Source: JAIPEI01 sp964443135
Lineage (GTDB): Bacteria > Desulfobacterota > DSM-4660 > Desulfatiglandales > HGW-15
DNA length: 64,000 nt
Assembly (NCBI GenBank): GCA_964443135.1
Contig: CAYUBQ010000013.1
Coordinates: 1-64,000, forward strand
Reading direction: 5' to 3'
Each line of letters opens with the position of its first letter. Position 1 is the first letter of the stretch. Below, in pieces: positions 53,978 to 62,100 of the stretch. The position numbers were made by a program, and so were the translations under genes. Below the pieces are notes generated by a model that worked only from the letters and a program-made list of their open reading frames with translations, did not search any database and was not told the DNA's origin.

Positions 53978-55237
53978 ATGCACCACTTTCAGCACCGCAG
54001 CGGCGAGCTCTTCGCCGAGGAGGTCCCGGTCGCCCGCATCGCGGAGGAGGTCGGGACCCCGTTTTACCTTTACTCCCACGCGACCCTGATGCAGCACTTC
54101 CGGGCCTTTGACGGGGCCTTCGAGGGCCTCCCGCACCTGGTCTGCTTCTCCATGAAGTCCAACTCCAGCATGGCCGTGCTGCGGCTCTTCTCCGATGCGG
54201 GCGGCGGCGCGGACATCGTGAGCGGGGGCGAGCTCCACCGGGCCGTGGCCGCGGGTGTGGACCCGAAGAAGATCGTCTACTCGGGGGTGGGCAAGACAGC
54301 CGAGGAGATGGCCTATGCCCTCCGCTCCGGCATCCTGCTCTTTGCCGCGGAGTCCCCCCAGGAGATCACCCGGCTGAACGATACGGCGGCCGCAGAGGGT
54401 TCCCGGGCGCCGGTGGCCATCCGCGTGAACCCGGACATCGACCCCAAGACCCACCCGTACATCTCCACGGGCATGCGGGAGAACAAGTTCGGCATACCCA
54501 TGGAGCAGGCCTTCGAGGAGTACGTCCGGGCGGCGGGCCTGCCCAACCTGGACGTCTGCGGGGTCTCCTGCCACATCGGGAGCCAGCTCACGCAGATCAG
54601 CCCGTTCGTGGAGGCGCTCAGGAGGCTCAAGCAGTTCATCGGCCGCCTGGCCGGAGAGGGGATCCGGATCCGGTACCTGGACCTGGGCGGCGGCCTGGGC
54701 ATCACCTACGACCGGGAGACCCCCCCCGCCCCCGGGGAGTACGCGGCCGCCATCAGGCAGGAGCTGGACATGGAAGGCGTCCTCGTCCTGCTGGAGCCGG
54801 GCCGGGTCATCGTGGGCAATGCGGGCATCCTCGTGGCCACGGTGCTCTACACCAAGACCGTCGAAGGCAAGACGTTCTTCGTCGTGGACGCGGCCATGAA
54901 CGACCTGGTCCGGCCGAGCCTGTACGGCTCCTATCACGGAATCCAGCCGGTCCGGGAGCGCGGGGGCGCGCGGGTCGAGGCGGACGTGGTGGGACCGATC
55001 TGCGAGTCTAGCGATTTCCTCGCCAAGGACCGGGAGCTGGAGGCCTTCGAGCCCGGCGACCTGCTGGCCGTGATGAGCGCGGGCGCGTACGGTTTCACCA
55101 TGTCGTCCACCTACAACTCCCGCCCCCGGGCCGCGGAGGTGCTGGCCCGGGGAGACCGGTTCGCGGTGATCCGGAGACGAGAGACCTACGAGGATCTGGT
55201 CCGGGGGGAACGGGTTCCGGATCTCGTGACCGGTTAG
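53978..55237 (+). CDS. lysA: Diaminopimelate decarboxylase
   Basis: A 419-residue PLP enzyme that converts meso-diaminopimelate to lysine. The PLP lysine is in SMKSNSSMAVLRLF near residue 60; DIVSGGELHRA, HIGSQLTQ and the late GPICESSDFLAKDREL and GAYGFTMSSTYNSRPR motifs are intact. The gene is 51 bp after the lipoprotein gene and 40 bp before dapF. Confidence 0.96.
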   Translation: MHHFQHRSGELFAEEVPVARIAEEVGTPFYLYSHATLMQHFRAFDGAFEGLPHLVCFSMKSNSSMAVLRLFSDAGGGADIVSGGELHRAVAAGVDPKKIVYSGVGKTAEEMAYALRSGILLFAAESPQEITRLNDTAAAEGSRAPVAIRVNPDIDPKTHPYISTGMRENKFGIPMEQAFEEYVRAAGLPNLDVCGVSCHIGSQLTQISPFVEALRRLKQFIGRLAGEGIRIRYLDLGGGLGITYDRETPPAPGEYAAAIRQELDMEGVLVLLEPGRVIVGNAGILVATVLYTKTVEGKTFFVVDAAMNDLVRPSLYGSYHGIQPVRERGGARVEADVVGPICESSDFLAKDRELEAFEPGDLLAVMSAGAYGFTMSSTYNSRPRAAEVLARGDRFAVIRRRETYEDLVRGERVPDLVTG

Positions 55238-55277
55238 CCCGGGCGGAGACAACAGCATCGAAACGGGGAGTGCAGGG

Positions 55278-56099
55278 ATGGAAGAGCTCGAGTTCTGGAA
55301 GATGAGCGGGAGCGGGAACGACTTCATCCTGGTGGACAACCGGGACGACAAGGTGGCCTTCGACTCCATGGCCCGCCTGGCGGAGCGGGCCTGCCGGCGA
55401 AGGGAGTCGGTGGGGGCGGACGGCATGATCTTCGTCCAGGGCTCGAATCGCTGGGACTTTCAGTGGCGGTTCTTCAACGCGGACGGAAGCGAGGCCGAGA
55501 TGTGCGGAAACGGCGGTCGCTGTGCGGCCCGGTTCGCCCACCTGAAGGGGATCGCGGGTCCGGAGATGACCTTCGAGACCCTGGCCGGTCCGGTCTCCGC
55601 CGAGGTGCGGGGGCGCATCGTGAAGGTCCGCATGCCCCGGCCCTCCAGGGTCGACCTCGACGTCGATCTGCCGCCGGGGGAGGGCTGGCGGACCTCGGAC
55701 TTCGTCAACACGGGCGTACCCCACACGGTGCTTCAGGTGGACGACCTGGAGCACTGCCCGGTGGACGAGCTGGGCCGGATGGTCCGCAACCACGCCCTGT
55801 TCGCCCCCCGGGGGACCAACGCCGACTTCATCCGGGTGACGGGTCCGGACTCCCTGGAGATTCGAACCTACGAGCGGGGGGTGGAGGGCGAGACCCTCGC
55901 CTGCGGCACCGGGGCCATCGCAGCCGCCCTGGTCGCGGCCGAACGGGGGCGGGTCGCTTCTCCGGCCCGGGTGAGGACATGGGGAGGGCAGGAGCTCGTC
56001 ATCCATTTCGTGAGGGAGGAGGGCGCTGTAACGGAGGTCTGGCTCGAAGGAAACACGTCGGTCGTCTACCGGGCCCGCATGGACCCGGAGGCCCTCTGA
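55278..56099 (+). CDS. dapF: Diaminopimelate epimerase
   Basis: A 273-residue cofactor-free epimerase that interconverts LL- and meso-diaminopimelate. The two catalytic cysteines are in GNGGRCAARF (about residue 82) and LACGTGAIAAAL (about residue 212), preceded by the usual MSGSGNDFI start. A GC-rich hairpin lies between this gene and dapA. Confidence 0.96.
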   Translation: MEELEFWKMSGSGNDFILVDNRDDKVAFDSMARLAERACRRRESVGADGMIFVQGSNRWDFQWRFFNADGSEAEMCGNGGRCAARFAHLKGIAGPEMTFETLAGPVSAEVRGRIVKVRMPRPSRVDLDVDLPPGEGWRTSDFVNTGVPHTVLQVDDLEHCPVDELGRMVRNHALFAPRGTNADFIRVTGPDSLEIRTYERGVEGETLACGTGAIAAALVAAERGRVASPARVRTWGGQELVIHFVREEGAVTEVWLEGNTSVVYRARMDPEAL

Positions 56100-56135
56100 G
56101 GGCGAGGATACCGACGAAACCGTCACACTCCAGGT

Positions 56136-56167
56136 CCGCCCCGGGCACAAACGTCGTCCCGGGGCGG
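56136..56167 (+). other. Intercistronic hairpin between dapF and dapA
   Basis: CCGCCCCGGG (56136-56145) pairs perfectly with CCCGGGGCGG (56158-56167) around a 12-base loop. No U-tract follows. It might adjust the ratio of dapF and dapA messages. Confidence 0.45.
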
Positions 56168-56187
56168 CGCACAACAGGGAGGGGACC

Positions 56188-57060
56188 ATGTTCAGGGGAT
56201 CCATCGTTGCGATCGTCACGCCGTTCAAGGACGGGCAGGTGGACGAGGAGGGCTACCGGGGGCTCATCGAGGAGCAGATCGAGAACGGCACGAGCGCGAT
56301 CGTGCCGTGCGGGACCACGGGAGAGTCCGCCACGCTTTCCATGGAGGAGCACGCCCGGGTCATCGACATCGCCGTGAGCGCGGTGAACAAGCGGGTGCCG
56401 GTGATCGCGGGTGCAGGCGGGAACAGCACGCAGGAGGCGGTCGAGCTCACCCGGCACGCCAAGGAGGCCGGTGCGGACGCCACGCTCCAGGTCACCCCGT
56501 ACTACAACAAGCCCACCCAGGAAGGACTGTACCGGCACTTCGAGGCCATTGCCAAGGCGGTCCCTCTCCCCCAGGTCCTCTACAACGTGCCCGGGAGGAC
56601 GAGCGTCAACATGCTTCCCGAGACCGTGGCGCGTCTGGCGGAGATCCCGGAGATCGTAGCCGTCAAGGAGGCCTCCGGCAGCCTGGCCCAGATGGCCGAC
56701 GTGCTGAACCTGGCGGGCGACAAGATCACCCTGCTCTCCGGCGACGACAACGTCACCCTGCCGGTGCTCTCCATCGGCGGGAAGGGCGTAATCTCGGTGG
56801 TGGCGAACCTCATCCCGGGGGACAACGCCCGGATGGTCCGGGCCTGGGAGGAGGGCCGCCCGGACGAGGCGCGCGAGCGCTTCTTCCGGCTCTTCCCCCT
56901 GTGCAAGGCCATGTTCTACGAGACCAACCCGATTCCCGTGAAGACCGCCCTGGCGCTCATGGGGAAGATCGACGGGGAGATGCGGCTTCCGCTCTCGGCC
57001 ATGTCCCCGGCGAACGTGGAGAAGCTGAGAAAGGACCTCCAGGACTACGGGATCCTCTGA
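56188..57060 (+). CDS. dapA: 4-hydroxy-tetrahydrodipicolinate synthase
   Basis: A 290-residue aldolase-fold enzyme condensing pyruvate with aspartate semialdehyde. The GTTGESATL motif is near residue 43, YNVPGRTSVNM near residue 132 with the catalytic Tyr, and the Schiff-base lysine is in IVAVKEASG near residue 160. The arginine of YNVPGRT that binds substrate is present. It precedes dapB by 56 bp. Confidence 0.96.
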   Translation: MFRGSIVAIVTPFKDGQVDEEGYRGLIEEQIENGTSAIVPCGTTGESATLSMEEHARVIDIAVSAVNKRVPVIAGAGGNSTQEAVELTRHAKEAGADATLQVTPYYNKPTQEGLYRHFEAIAKAVPLPQVLYNVPGRTSVNMLPETVARLAEIPEIVAVKEASGSLAQMADVLNLAGDKITLLSGDDNVTLPVLSIGGKGVISVVANLIPGDNARMVRAWEEGRPDEARERFFRLFPLCKAMFYETNPIPVKTALALMGKIDGEMRLPLSAMSPANVEKLRKDLQDYGIL

Positions 57061-57116
57061 GGACCGCTTTCAGCGGGGCGGGTCGGCGAATCCATATCCC
57101 GACGGGAGAGAATCGG

Positions 57117-57920
57117 ATGGCACGCGTGATTGTTGCAGGGGCGGGCGGCCGCATGGGCGGCCGCATCGTTCACATGGCCGTGGAGAACCCGGACGTGGTC
57201 CTGGCGGGCGCGTTCGAGCGGGGCGATCACGCGGCGGTGGGCCGGGATGCCGGTGAGGCCGCGGGCCTGGGTGTGGTGGGGGTGCCCGTGGCCGGCTCCC
57301 CGGAGGAGGTTGGAGGCCCGGGGGACGTGCTGATCGACTTCACCTCCCCCGAGGCCACCTTGGCGAACGCGCGGATCGCCGCGGAAAAGGGCTGGTCGCT
57401 GGTGATCGGGACCACCGGGATCGCCGGCGAACGGCTGGAGGCGCTCAGGGAGGTGGCGACCGGGCTCCGCTGCGTCATGGCGCCCAACATGAGCGTGGGC
57501 GTGAACCTCATGTTCCGAATCGCCTCGGAGATGGCGCGCATCCTGGGCGAAGACTACGACATGGAGATTCTGGAGACCCACCACCGCTTCAAGAAGGACG
57601 CCCCGAGCGGAACGGCCCTCCGGCTGGCCCGGGTGCTGGCCGAGGCCGTGGGCCGGGACCTGGACAAGACGGCCGTCTACGAGCGCAGGGGCATGATCGG
57701 TGAACGGTCGAGGGACGAGATCGGGATCCAGACCTGGCGGGCCGGCGACATCACCGGGGAGCACACGGTGATGTTCGGCGGGGTGGGGGAGCGCCTCGAG
57801 CTCACCCACAGGGCCCACAATCGGGACAACTTCGCCCGGGGCGCCGTCAAGGCGGCCTTGTGGGTGGTGGACCGGCCCCCGGGGTTCTACGACATGCAGG
57901 ACGTGCTGGGGTTGAAGTAG
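57117..57920 (+). CDS. dapB: 4-hydroxy-tetrahydrodipicolinate reductase
   Basis: A 267-residue reductase. The N-terminal nucleotide-binding motif VAGAGGRMGG (residues 5-14) has no acidic discriminator immediately after the loop that I can judge. The catalytic HHRFKKDAPSGTAL segment lies near residue 155. The start MARVIV at 57117 has a GGGAG site; the longer frame runs through dapA in another frame. dapL follows after 140 bp. Confidence 0.95.
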   Translation: MARVIVAGAGGRMGGRIVHMAVENPDVVLAGAFERGDHAAVGRDAGEAAGLGVVGVPVAGSPEEVGGPGDVLIDFTSPEATLANARIAAEKGWSLVIGTTGIAGERLEALREVATGLRCVMAPNMSVGVNLMFRIASEMARILGEDYDMEILETHHRFKKDAPSGTALRLARVLAEAVGRDLDKTAVYERRGMIGERSRDEIGIQTWRAGDITGEHTVMFGGVGERLELTHRAHNRDNFARGAVKAALWVVDRPPGFYDMQDVLGLK

Positions 57921-58060
57921 CGTCGGTTCGGACGCCGGGAGCCCTTCACCAGGAGGCCCGCGAGGAGCGCAAAGGCGTAAACCTCGCCTGCTTCCACGGT
58001 GAGACGGAAGGCCCCGGCCTTTTCACCAGGCCGAGACATCTGGAGCCAAGGAAAGAAAGC

Positions 58061-59230
58061 ATGCCATTCGAGAAAGCAGACCGGCTGAAGAAGCTCCCCC
58101 CTTACCTCTTCAAGGAGATCGACCGGAAGAAGGCGGAGGTCCGGGCGAGCGGCGTGGACGTCATCGACCTGGGGGTGGGGGACCCGGACCTTCCGACCCC
58201 GCCCCACATCATCGAGGCCCTGAAGGCCGGGGCCGAGGATCCGGCGAACCACCGCTACCCCTCCTACTCGGGGATGAACGCCTTCAAGGACGCCGTGGCG
58301 GAGTGGTACGAAAAGCGGTTCAACGTGCCCCTGGACCCGGCCACCGAGGTGGTCTCCCTGATCGGGAGCAAGGAGGGCCTCGCCCATCTGCCCCTGGCCT
58401 TCGTGAACCCGGGCGACGTCGCGCTGGTGCCCACGCCCGCTTACCCCGTGTACAGCACCGCGACCCTGTTCGCCGGCGGCGAGCCCGTCTTCATGCCCCT
58501 GCTGAAGGAGAACGGGTTTCTCCCGGACCTGGACGCCGTTCCCCCGGGGGCGCTCGACCGGGCCCGGATCCTCTTCATCAACTACCCGAACAACCCCACC
58601 TCGGCCGTGGCCGACACGGCCTTTTTCGCCCGGGTGGCGGCCTTTGCCCGGGAGCACGGCCTCATCGTCTGTCACGACGCCGCCTACACGGAGATGGCCT
58701 TCGACGGCTACCGGCCGCCGAGCTTCCTGGAGGCCCAGGGGGCGAGGGACGTGGGCATCGAGTTTCACTCCCTCTCCAAGACCTACAACATGACCGGCTG
58801 GCGGATCGGCTTCGCCGTGGGAAACCGGGACGTGGTGGAAGGGCTCGGCACGATCAAGAGCAACGTGGACTCGGGGGTCTTTCAGGCGGTCCAGATGGCG
58901 GGGATCGAAGCCCTCCGGGGGGACCAGTCCTGCGTGGCGTCCATGACGGAACGGTACGCCGCAAGGCGGGACCTCGTGGTCGAGGGCCTGGGGCAGGCCG
59001 GCTTCGACGTGGAGCCCTGCCGGGCGACCTTTTACCTCTGGGTCCGGGTCCCCGAAGGGTGGAGCTCGACCGCAATCACGGCCCGATTCCTGGAGAGCGG
59101 CGTGGTGGTCACGCCCGGAAACGGGTTCGGTGAGCCCGGGGAGGGCTACTTCCGCATTGCGCTCACCCAGACCCGAGAGCGTCTCCAGGAGGCCGTGGAG
59201 CGGATCAAGGCGGTTTCTCTCCAGCCGTGA
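58061..59230 (+). CDS. dapL: LL-diaminopimelate aminotransferase
   Basis: A 389-residue fold-type I aminotransferase that makes LL-diaminopimelate directly from tetrahydrodipicolinate, bypassing succinyl and acetyl intermediates. The PLP lysine is in SLSKTYNMTGWRIGF near residue 235, and YPNNPTSAV and DLGVGDPDLPTP are present. Family assignment to DapL rather than another class I aminotransferase rests on the DLGVGDPDLPTPPHI start and on lying in a dap cluster with no dapD/E. The stop overlaps the folK GTG. Confidence 0.92.
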   Translation: MPFEKADRLKKLPPYLFKEIDRKKAEVRASGVDVIDLGVGDPDLPTPPHIIEALKAGAEDPANHRYPSYSGMNAFKDAVAEWYEKRFNVPLDPATEVVSLIGSKEGLAHLPLAFVNPGDVALVPTPAYPVYSTATLFAGGEPVFMPLLKENGFLPDLDAVPPGALDRARILFINYPNNPTSAVADTAFFARVAAFAREHGLIVCHDAAYTEMAFDGYRPPSFLEAQGARDVGIEFHSLSKTYNMTGWRIGFAVGNRDVVEGLGTIKSNVDSGVFQAVQMAGIEALRGDQSCVASMTERYAARRDLVVEGLGQAGFDVEPCRATFYLWVRVPEGWSSTAITARFLESGVVVTPGNGFGEPGEGYFRIALTQTRERLQEAVERIKAVSLQP

Positions 59231-59757
59231 AAGGGGGCCTGCGCGTGGCCGTGAGGGCGTACATCGGCATCGGCTCCAACCTGGGCCGTCCGCACGAGCA
59301 CTGCCTGGAGGCCGCGGACCGGTTGACATCGATCCCGGCCACCCGGCTGGAGGCGGTCTCGTCCTGGTACTCGAGCCGTCCCGTGGGGGTGGAGAACCAG
59401 GGGTGGTTCGTGAACGGCGCCGCGCGCCTCGAGACCGGGCTTCCGGCCCGGGAGCTGCTCGGGCACCTCCTCCGCATCGAGTCGGAGATGGGGCGCGTGC
59501 GAAAAGAGCGCTGGGAGGCCAGGATCATCGATCTGGATCTCCTGCTTTACGGGAGCCGCCGGATTTGCGACAATGATTTGACGGTGCCCCACCCGAGAAT
59601 GCACGAGCGACGGTTCGTGCTGGTGCCCCTGATGGACCTGGAACCGGACTTGTTCCACCCGCTCCTGGGGGCCCCCGTCGGGACCCTCCTGGCCGGCCTG
59701 GACGCCGAGGGCCAGGAGCTGTTCCCCCTGAAAGCAGGTTCCGCATGCGCATCCTGA
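59227..59757 (+). CDS. folK: 2-amino-4-hydroxy-6-hydroxymethyldihydropteridine pyrophosphokinase
   Basis: A 176-residue folate-synthesis enzyme. The GIGSNLG start, the NQGWFVNGAARLET segment and the signature RWEARIIDLDLLLYG are all typical; the last contains the metal-binding Asp pair. The GTG at 59227 overlaps the dapL stop (GTGA); in-frame GTGs at 59245 and 59251 are alternatives that would remove only the unconserved start. Confidence 0.93.
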   Translation: MKGGLRVAVRAYIGIGSNLGRPHEHCLEAADRLTSIPATRLEAVSSWYSSRPVGVENQGWFVNGAARLETGLPARELLGHLLRIESEMGRVRKERWEARIIDLDLLLYGSRRICDNDLTVPHPRMHERRFVLVPLMDLEPDLFHPLLGAPVGTLLAGLDAEGQELFPLKAGSACAS

Positions 59758-59999
59758 TCCTCGCCTTTCTCATCTACCTCCTGTACCGGCTGGTGCGGGG
59801 GCTGAAGGGCCTTCAGGGACCACGTCGCTCCGCCGGAGACGGAACGGGCGAGGTCGTGGACGACATGGTTCAGGACCCCAACTGCGGCACCTACATCCCC
59901 CGAAGCGAGGCCGTGCGGCGGAGCGTCGGGGGTGAGGATCGCTGGTTCTGCAGCGAAGCCTGCGCCGAGGCCTATCAAGAGAACCGGCGCGGGGAGTGA
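59745..59999 (+). CDS. Small PP0621/YHS-like protein with N-terminal membrane segment
   Basis: An 84-residue protein. A hydrophobic helix (residues 2-15) is followed by a linker and a Cys motif: MVQDPNCGTYIPRSEAV and later WFCSEACAEAY, giving Cys47, Cys69 and Cys73, which resembles the metal-binding TRASH/YHS-like PP0621 family. The first Cys of the usual CxxC pair is replaced by Asp-Pro-Asn before CG, as in many relatives. It overlaps folK by 13 bp. Function unknown. Confidence 0.8.
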   Translation: MRILILAFLIYLLYRLVRGLKGLQGPRRSAGDGTGEVVDDMVQDPNCGTYIPRSEAVRRSVGGEDRWFCSEACAEAYQENRRGE

Positions 60000-60078
60000 G
60001 TCGTTTTCCGGGCGCGGAGACCGGGCATTCGGCCGATATCGAAAACCATCATCCAACGGAAACGGAGAGAGCGACACC

Positions 60079-60720
60079 ATGAAGTTCTTCATCGACACGG
60101 CGAACATCGAAGAGATCAAGAAGGCGAACGACCTGGGGCTCCTGGACGGCGTGACCACGAACCCGAGCCTGGTGGCCAAGGAGGGTCGCGAGTTCCGCGC
60201 GCTCATCGAGGAGATCTGCGACATCGTGGACGGGCCGGTGAACGCGGAGGTGGTGAGCACCGAGACGGCGGGCATGCTCGAGGAGGCCCGCGACCTGAGC
60301 GCCATCGCGGACAACATCGTGGTGAAGATCCCCCTGATCGCGGACGGCCTCAAGGCGGTCAACGTCCTGTCGGAGGAGGGGATCCAGACCAACGTCACCC
60401 TCTGCTTCTCCCCCATCCAGGCCCTCATGTCCGCAAAGGCCGGGGCCTCCTACATCAGCCCGTTCATCGGCCGCCTGGACGACCTGAGCCAGGTGGGCAT
60501 GGAGCTGGTCGAGCAGATCACCACCATCTACGAGAACTACGGCTACGAAACGGAGATCATCGTGGCCAGCGTCCGGAACCCCCTCCACGTGCTCGATGCC
60601 GCCATGATGGGCGCGGACATTGCAACCATCCCCTACAAGGTGATGGAGCAGCTGATCAAGCACCCGATGACCGACATCGGGCTGGAGAAGTTCCTCGCGG
60701 ACTGGAAAAAGATGGGGTAG
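60079..60720 (+). CDS. Fructose-6-phosphate aldolase/transaldolase-like protein (TalC)
   Basis: A 213-residue short transaldolase. The start MKFFIDTANIEEIKKAND, GVTTNPSLVAKEG and the Schiff-base lysine in NIVVKIPL (about residue 84) are typical, as is FIGRLDD. The short length separates it from classical TalA/TalB. In anaerobes such proteins usually act as transaldolases of the pentose phosphate pathway. It is 2 bp from the next gene start. Confidence 0.93.
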   Translation: MKFFIDTANIEEIKKANDLGLLDGVTTNPSLVAKEGREFRALIEEICDIVDGPVNAEVVSTETAGMLEEARDLSAIADNIVVKIPLIADGLKAVNVLSEEGIQTNVTLCFSPIQALMSAKAGASYISPFIGRLDDLSQVGMELVEQITTIYENYGYETEIIVASVRNPLHVLDAAMMGADIATIPYKVMEQLIKHPMTDIGLEKFLADWKKMG

Positions 60721-60722
60721 CC

Positions 60723-61307
60723 ATGCGCGGTTCGATGCGATCGTTCGGCCTTTTCCTCCTGCCGGTGCTCGGCTCCGTCCTGATCGGGGCGGGTTCCGCA
60801 TCGGCCGACATCTACCGGTACCAGGACGAACAGGGCGTCTGGCACTACACGAACATCAAGAACGACGCGCGGTACCGGCTCTACATCAAGTCCCCCGAGG
60901 AAAGGGCGATCGAGTACATCGAGAAGTACACCGAGATCATCGACCAGGCCTCGGACATGTTCGACGTGGAGCCCTCCCTGATCAAGGCCGTGATCAAGGC
61001 CGAGTCCGGCTTCAACCACAAGGCCGTCTCCCACAAGGGGGCCCAGGGGCTGATGCAGCTCATGCCGGCCACGGCGGAGCTCCTGCGGGTCAACGACCCC
61101 TTCGACCCCACGGAGAACATCTTCGGCGGCACGAGGTACCTCCGCAAGATGCTCGACCGGTTCGGCCACATGGAGCTGGCCGTGGCCGCCTACAATGCCG
61201 GACCGGAGGCTGTGAAGAGCCACAACGGCATCCCCCCCTACCAGGAGACCCGGACCTTCGTCCAGCGGGTCATCAAGTACTACAACGGGTATCTGTACCG
61301 GAACTGA
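60723..61307 (+). CDS. Lytic transglycosylase with DUF4124-type N-terminus
   Basis: A 194-residue exported enzyme. A signal peptide (residues 1-28, ASA cleavage) is followed by a DUF4124-type strand (DIYRYQDEQGVWHYTN) at residues 29-45. The SLT domain then has its catalytic glutamate in VIKAESGFNHKAVSHKGAQGLMQLMP at about residue 97. The late ELAVAAYNAGPEAV motif is also present. It cleaves peptidoglycan glycan strands in the periplasm. It is 2 bp after the transaldolase stop, so the two are probably co-transcribed. Confidence 0.93.
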   Translation: MRGSMRSFGLFLLPVLGSVLIGAGSASADIYRYQDEQGVWHYTNIKNDARYRLYIKSPEERAIEYIEKYTEIIDQASDMFDVEPSLIKAVIKAESGFNHKAVSHKGAQGLMQLMPATAELLRVNDPFDPTENIFGGTRYLRKMLDRFGHMELAVAAYNAGPEAVKSHNGIPPYQETRTFVQRVIKYYNGYLYRN

Positions 61308-61511
61308 CCGCTCACCTGCGAAAAGCCGCTATCCGCCTGCGTCCCCTCGGAGACGGACTCCCGCCGTACGGAGAGCGAATGACCACAGGAAAATGCTACC
61401 GGCCGAAATGACGGGGACCTACACCACGGACCCCCAGGCACAACCCCGGTACAGGGCGACTATCCCGGGTTGCAGAGCAATGGAAGGCGCTCTCGAAGGC
61501 GAGATTTTCTG

Positions 61512-61539
61512 TTGACAAACCGGCGACAGGCAATAGAAT
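61512..61539 (+). promoter_or_regulatory. Promoter of the tRNA genes
   Basis: A perfect -35 TTGACA (61512-61517), a 16-bp spacer and -10 TAGAAT (61534-61539) lie 14 bp upstream of the mature 5' end of tRNA-Gly. The predicted start is near 61546. Confidence 0.8.
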
Positions 61540-61553
61540 ATGAAGTTCCCAAG

Positions 61554-61629
61554 GCGGGAATAGCTCAGCTGGTAGAGCCTCACGTTGCCAACGTGATTGT
61601 CGCGGGTTCGAGTCCCGTTTCCCGCTCCA
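61554..61629 (+). tRNA. tRNA-Gly (anticodon GCC)
   Basis: A complete 76-nt tRNA with a GCGGGAA/TTCCCGC acceptor stem, a TAGCTCAGCTGGTAGAGC D arm and an anticodon stem CACGT/ACGTG closing the loop TTGCCAA. The T arm carries GGTTCGAGTCC. Discriminator T and an encoded CCA end are present. Confidence 0.97.
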
Positions 61630-61640
61630 AGCGCATTCGC

Positions 61641-61680
61641 GAGGTTCATCCCGGCGGGAGCCGGGATGAACCTCCTTTCC
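61641..61680 (+). terminator. Strong hairpin between the two tRNA genes
   Basis: A perfect 15-bp stem GAGGTTCATCCCGGC/GCCGGGATGAACCTC with a GGGA loop is followed by CTTTCCTTT. The T-rich tail is interrupted by C residues, so it may terminate partially or guide processing between tRNA-Gly and tRNA-Cys. Confidence 0.65.
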
Positions 61681-61688
61681 TTTGAGCG

Positions 61689-61764
61689 GGCGGCATAGCC
61701 AAGTGGCTAAGGCAGCGGTCTGCAAAACCGTTATTCACCGGTTCGAATCCGGTTGCCGCCTCCA
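61689..61764 (+). tRNA. tRNA-Cys (anticodon GCA)
   Basis: A complete 76-nt tRNA with a GGCGGCA/TGCCGCC acceptor stem, a D arm TAGCCAAGTGGCTAAGGC and an anticodon loop CTGCAAA. The T arm carries GGTTCGAATCC. Discriminator T (expected for tRNA-Cys) and an encoded CCA are present. Confidence 0.97.
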
Positions 61765-61774
61765 GCAGCAGATG

Positions 61775-61812
61775 AAGGGCCCTCGAGTCCACCGGGACTC
61801 GAGGGCCCTTTT
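61775..61812 (+). terminator. Rho-independent terminator after tRNA-Cys
   Basis: A perfect 16-bp stem AAGGGCCCTCGAGTCC/GGACTCGAGGGCCCTT with an ACCG loop ends in TTTT. Confidence 0.88.
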
Positions 61813-61856
61813 GCGTAGAATATGAGGCCGGGGACGATGCATGGCCTGAGCCTCTA

Positions 61857-62063
61857 TCATGAATGGTAAAAATGGCTCTTCTTGGCCTCGAGGCCCTCCG
61901 GCGTTTCCCGGTCCATCTCCATTTTCATCTTGAAGAGGACCTTCAGGTCCAGGAAGATCATCACCTCATCGGGACAGACCTGGACGCACCGGAGGCAGAT
62001 GAGGGCTTTCCGGCGGAAATCCTTGACACTCCTTGGAGTTTTGGCGCAAGCTTGTAGCGATTC
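61857..62063 (-). pseudogene. Possible small Cys-rich protein or gene remnant lacking a start codon
   Basis: A minus-strand frame of 68 codons ending in TGA at 61857-61859 has coding-like G/C-rich third positions and a striking CLRCVQVCP motif, resembling half of a ferredoxin-type cluster site. It continues DEVMIFLDLKVLFKMKMEMD and a charged tail. No ATG, GTG or TTG occurs between the upstream stop (62064-62066) and the GTG-ATG after the motif. It may therefore be a 5'-truncated or frameshifted remnant. It is convergent with the tRNA terminator. I do not recognise the family. Confidence 0.45.
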
Positions 62064-62100
62064 TCACCGGATGGTCCCCAAGGAGTGAGGAAAAGAACCC

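Noticed and set aside
61311..61345. Possible sixth copy of the 105-bp repeat after the lytic transglycosylase gene
   Set aside because: Only a short, weak likeness (GCGAAAAGCCGCT) is present, too little to claim homology.
62007..62022. A TTTCCGGCGGAAAT string like the arm of the argB-argD element
   Set aside because: Fourteen bases only, within a coding-like frame; probably chance.
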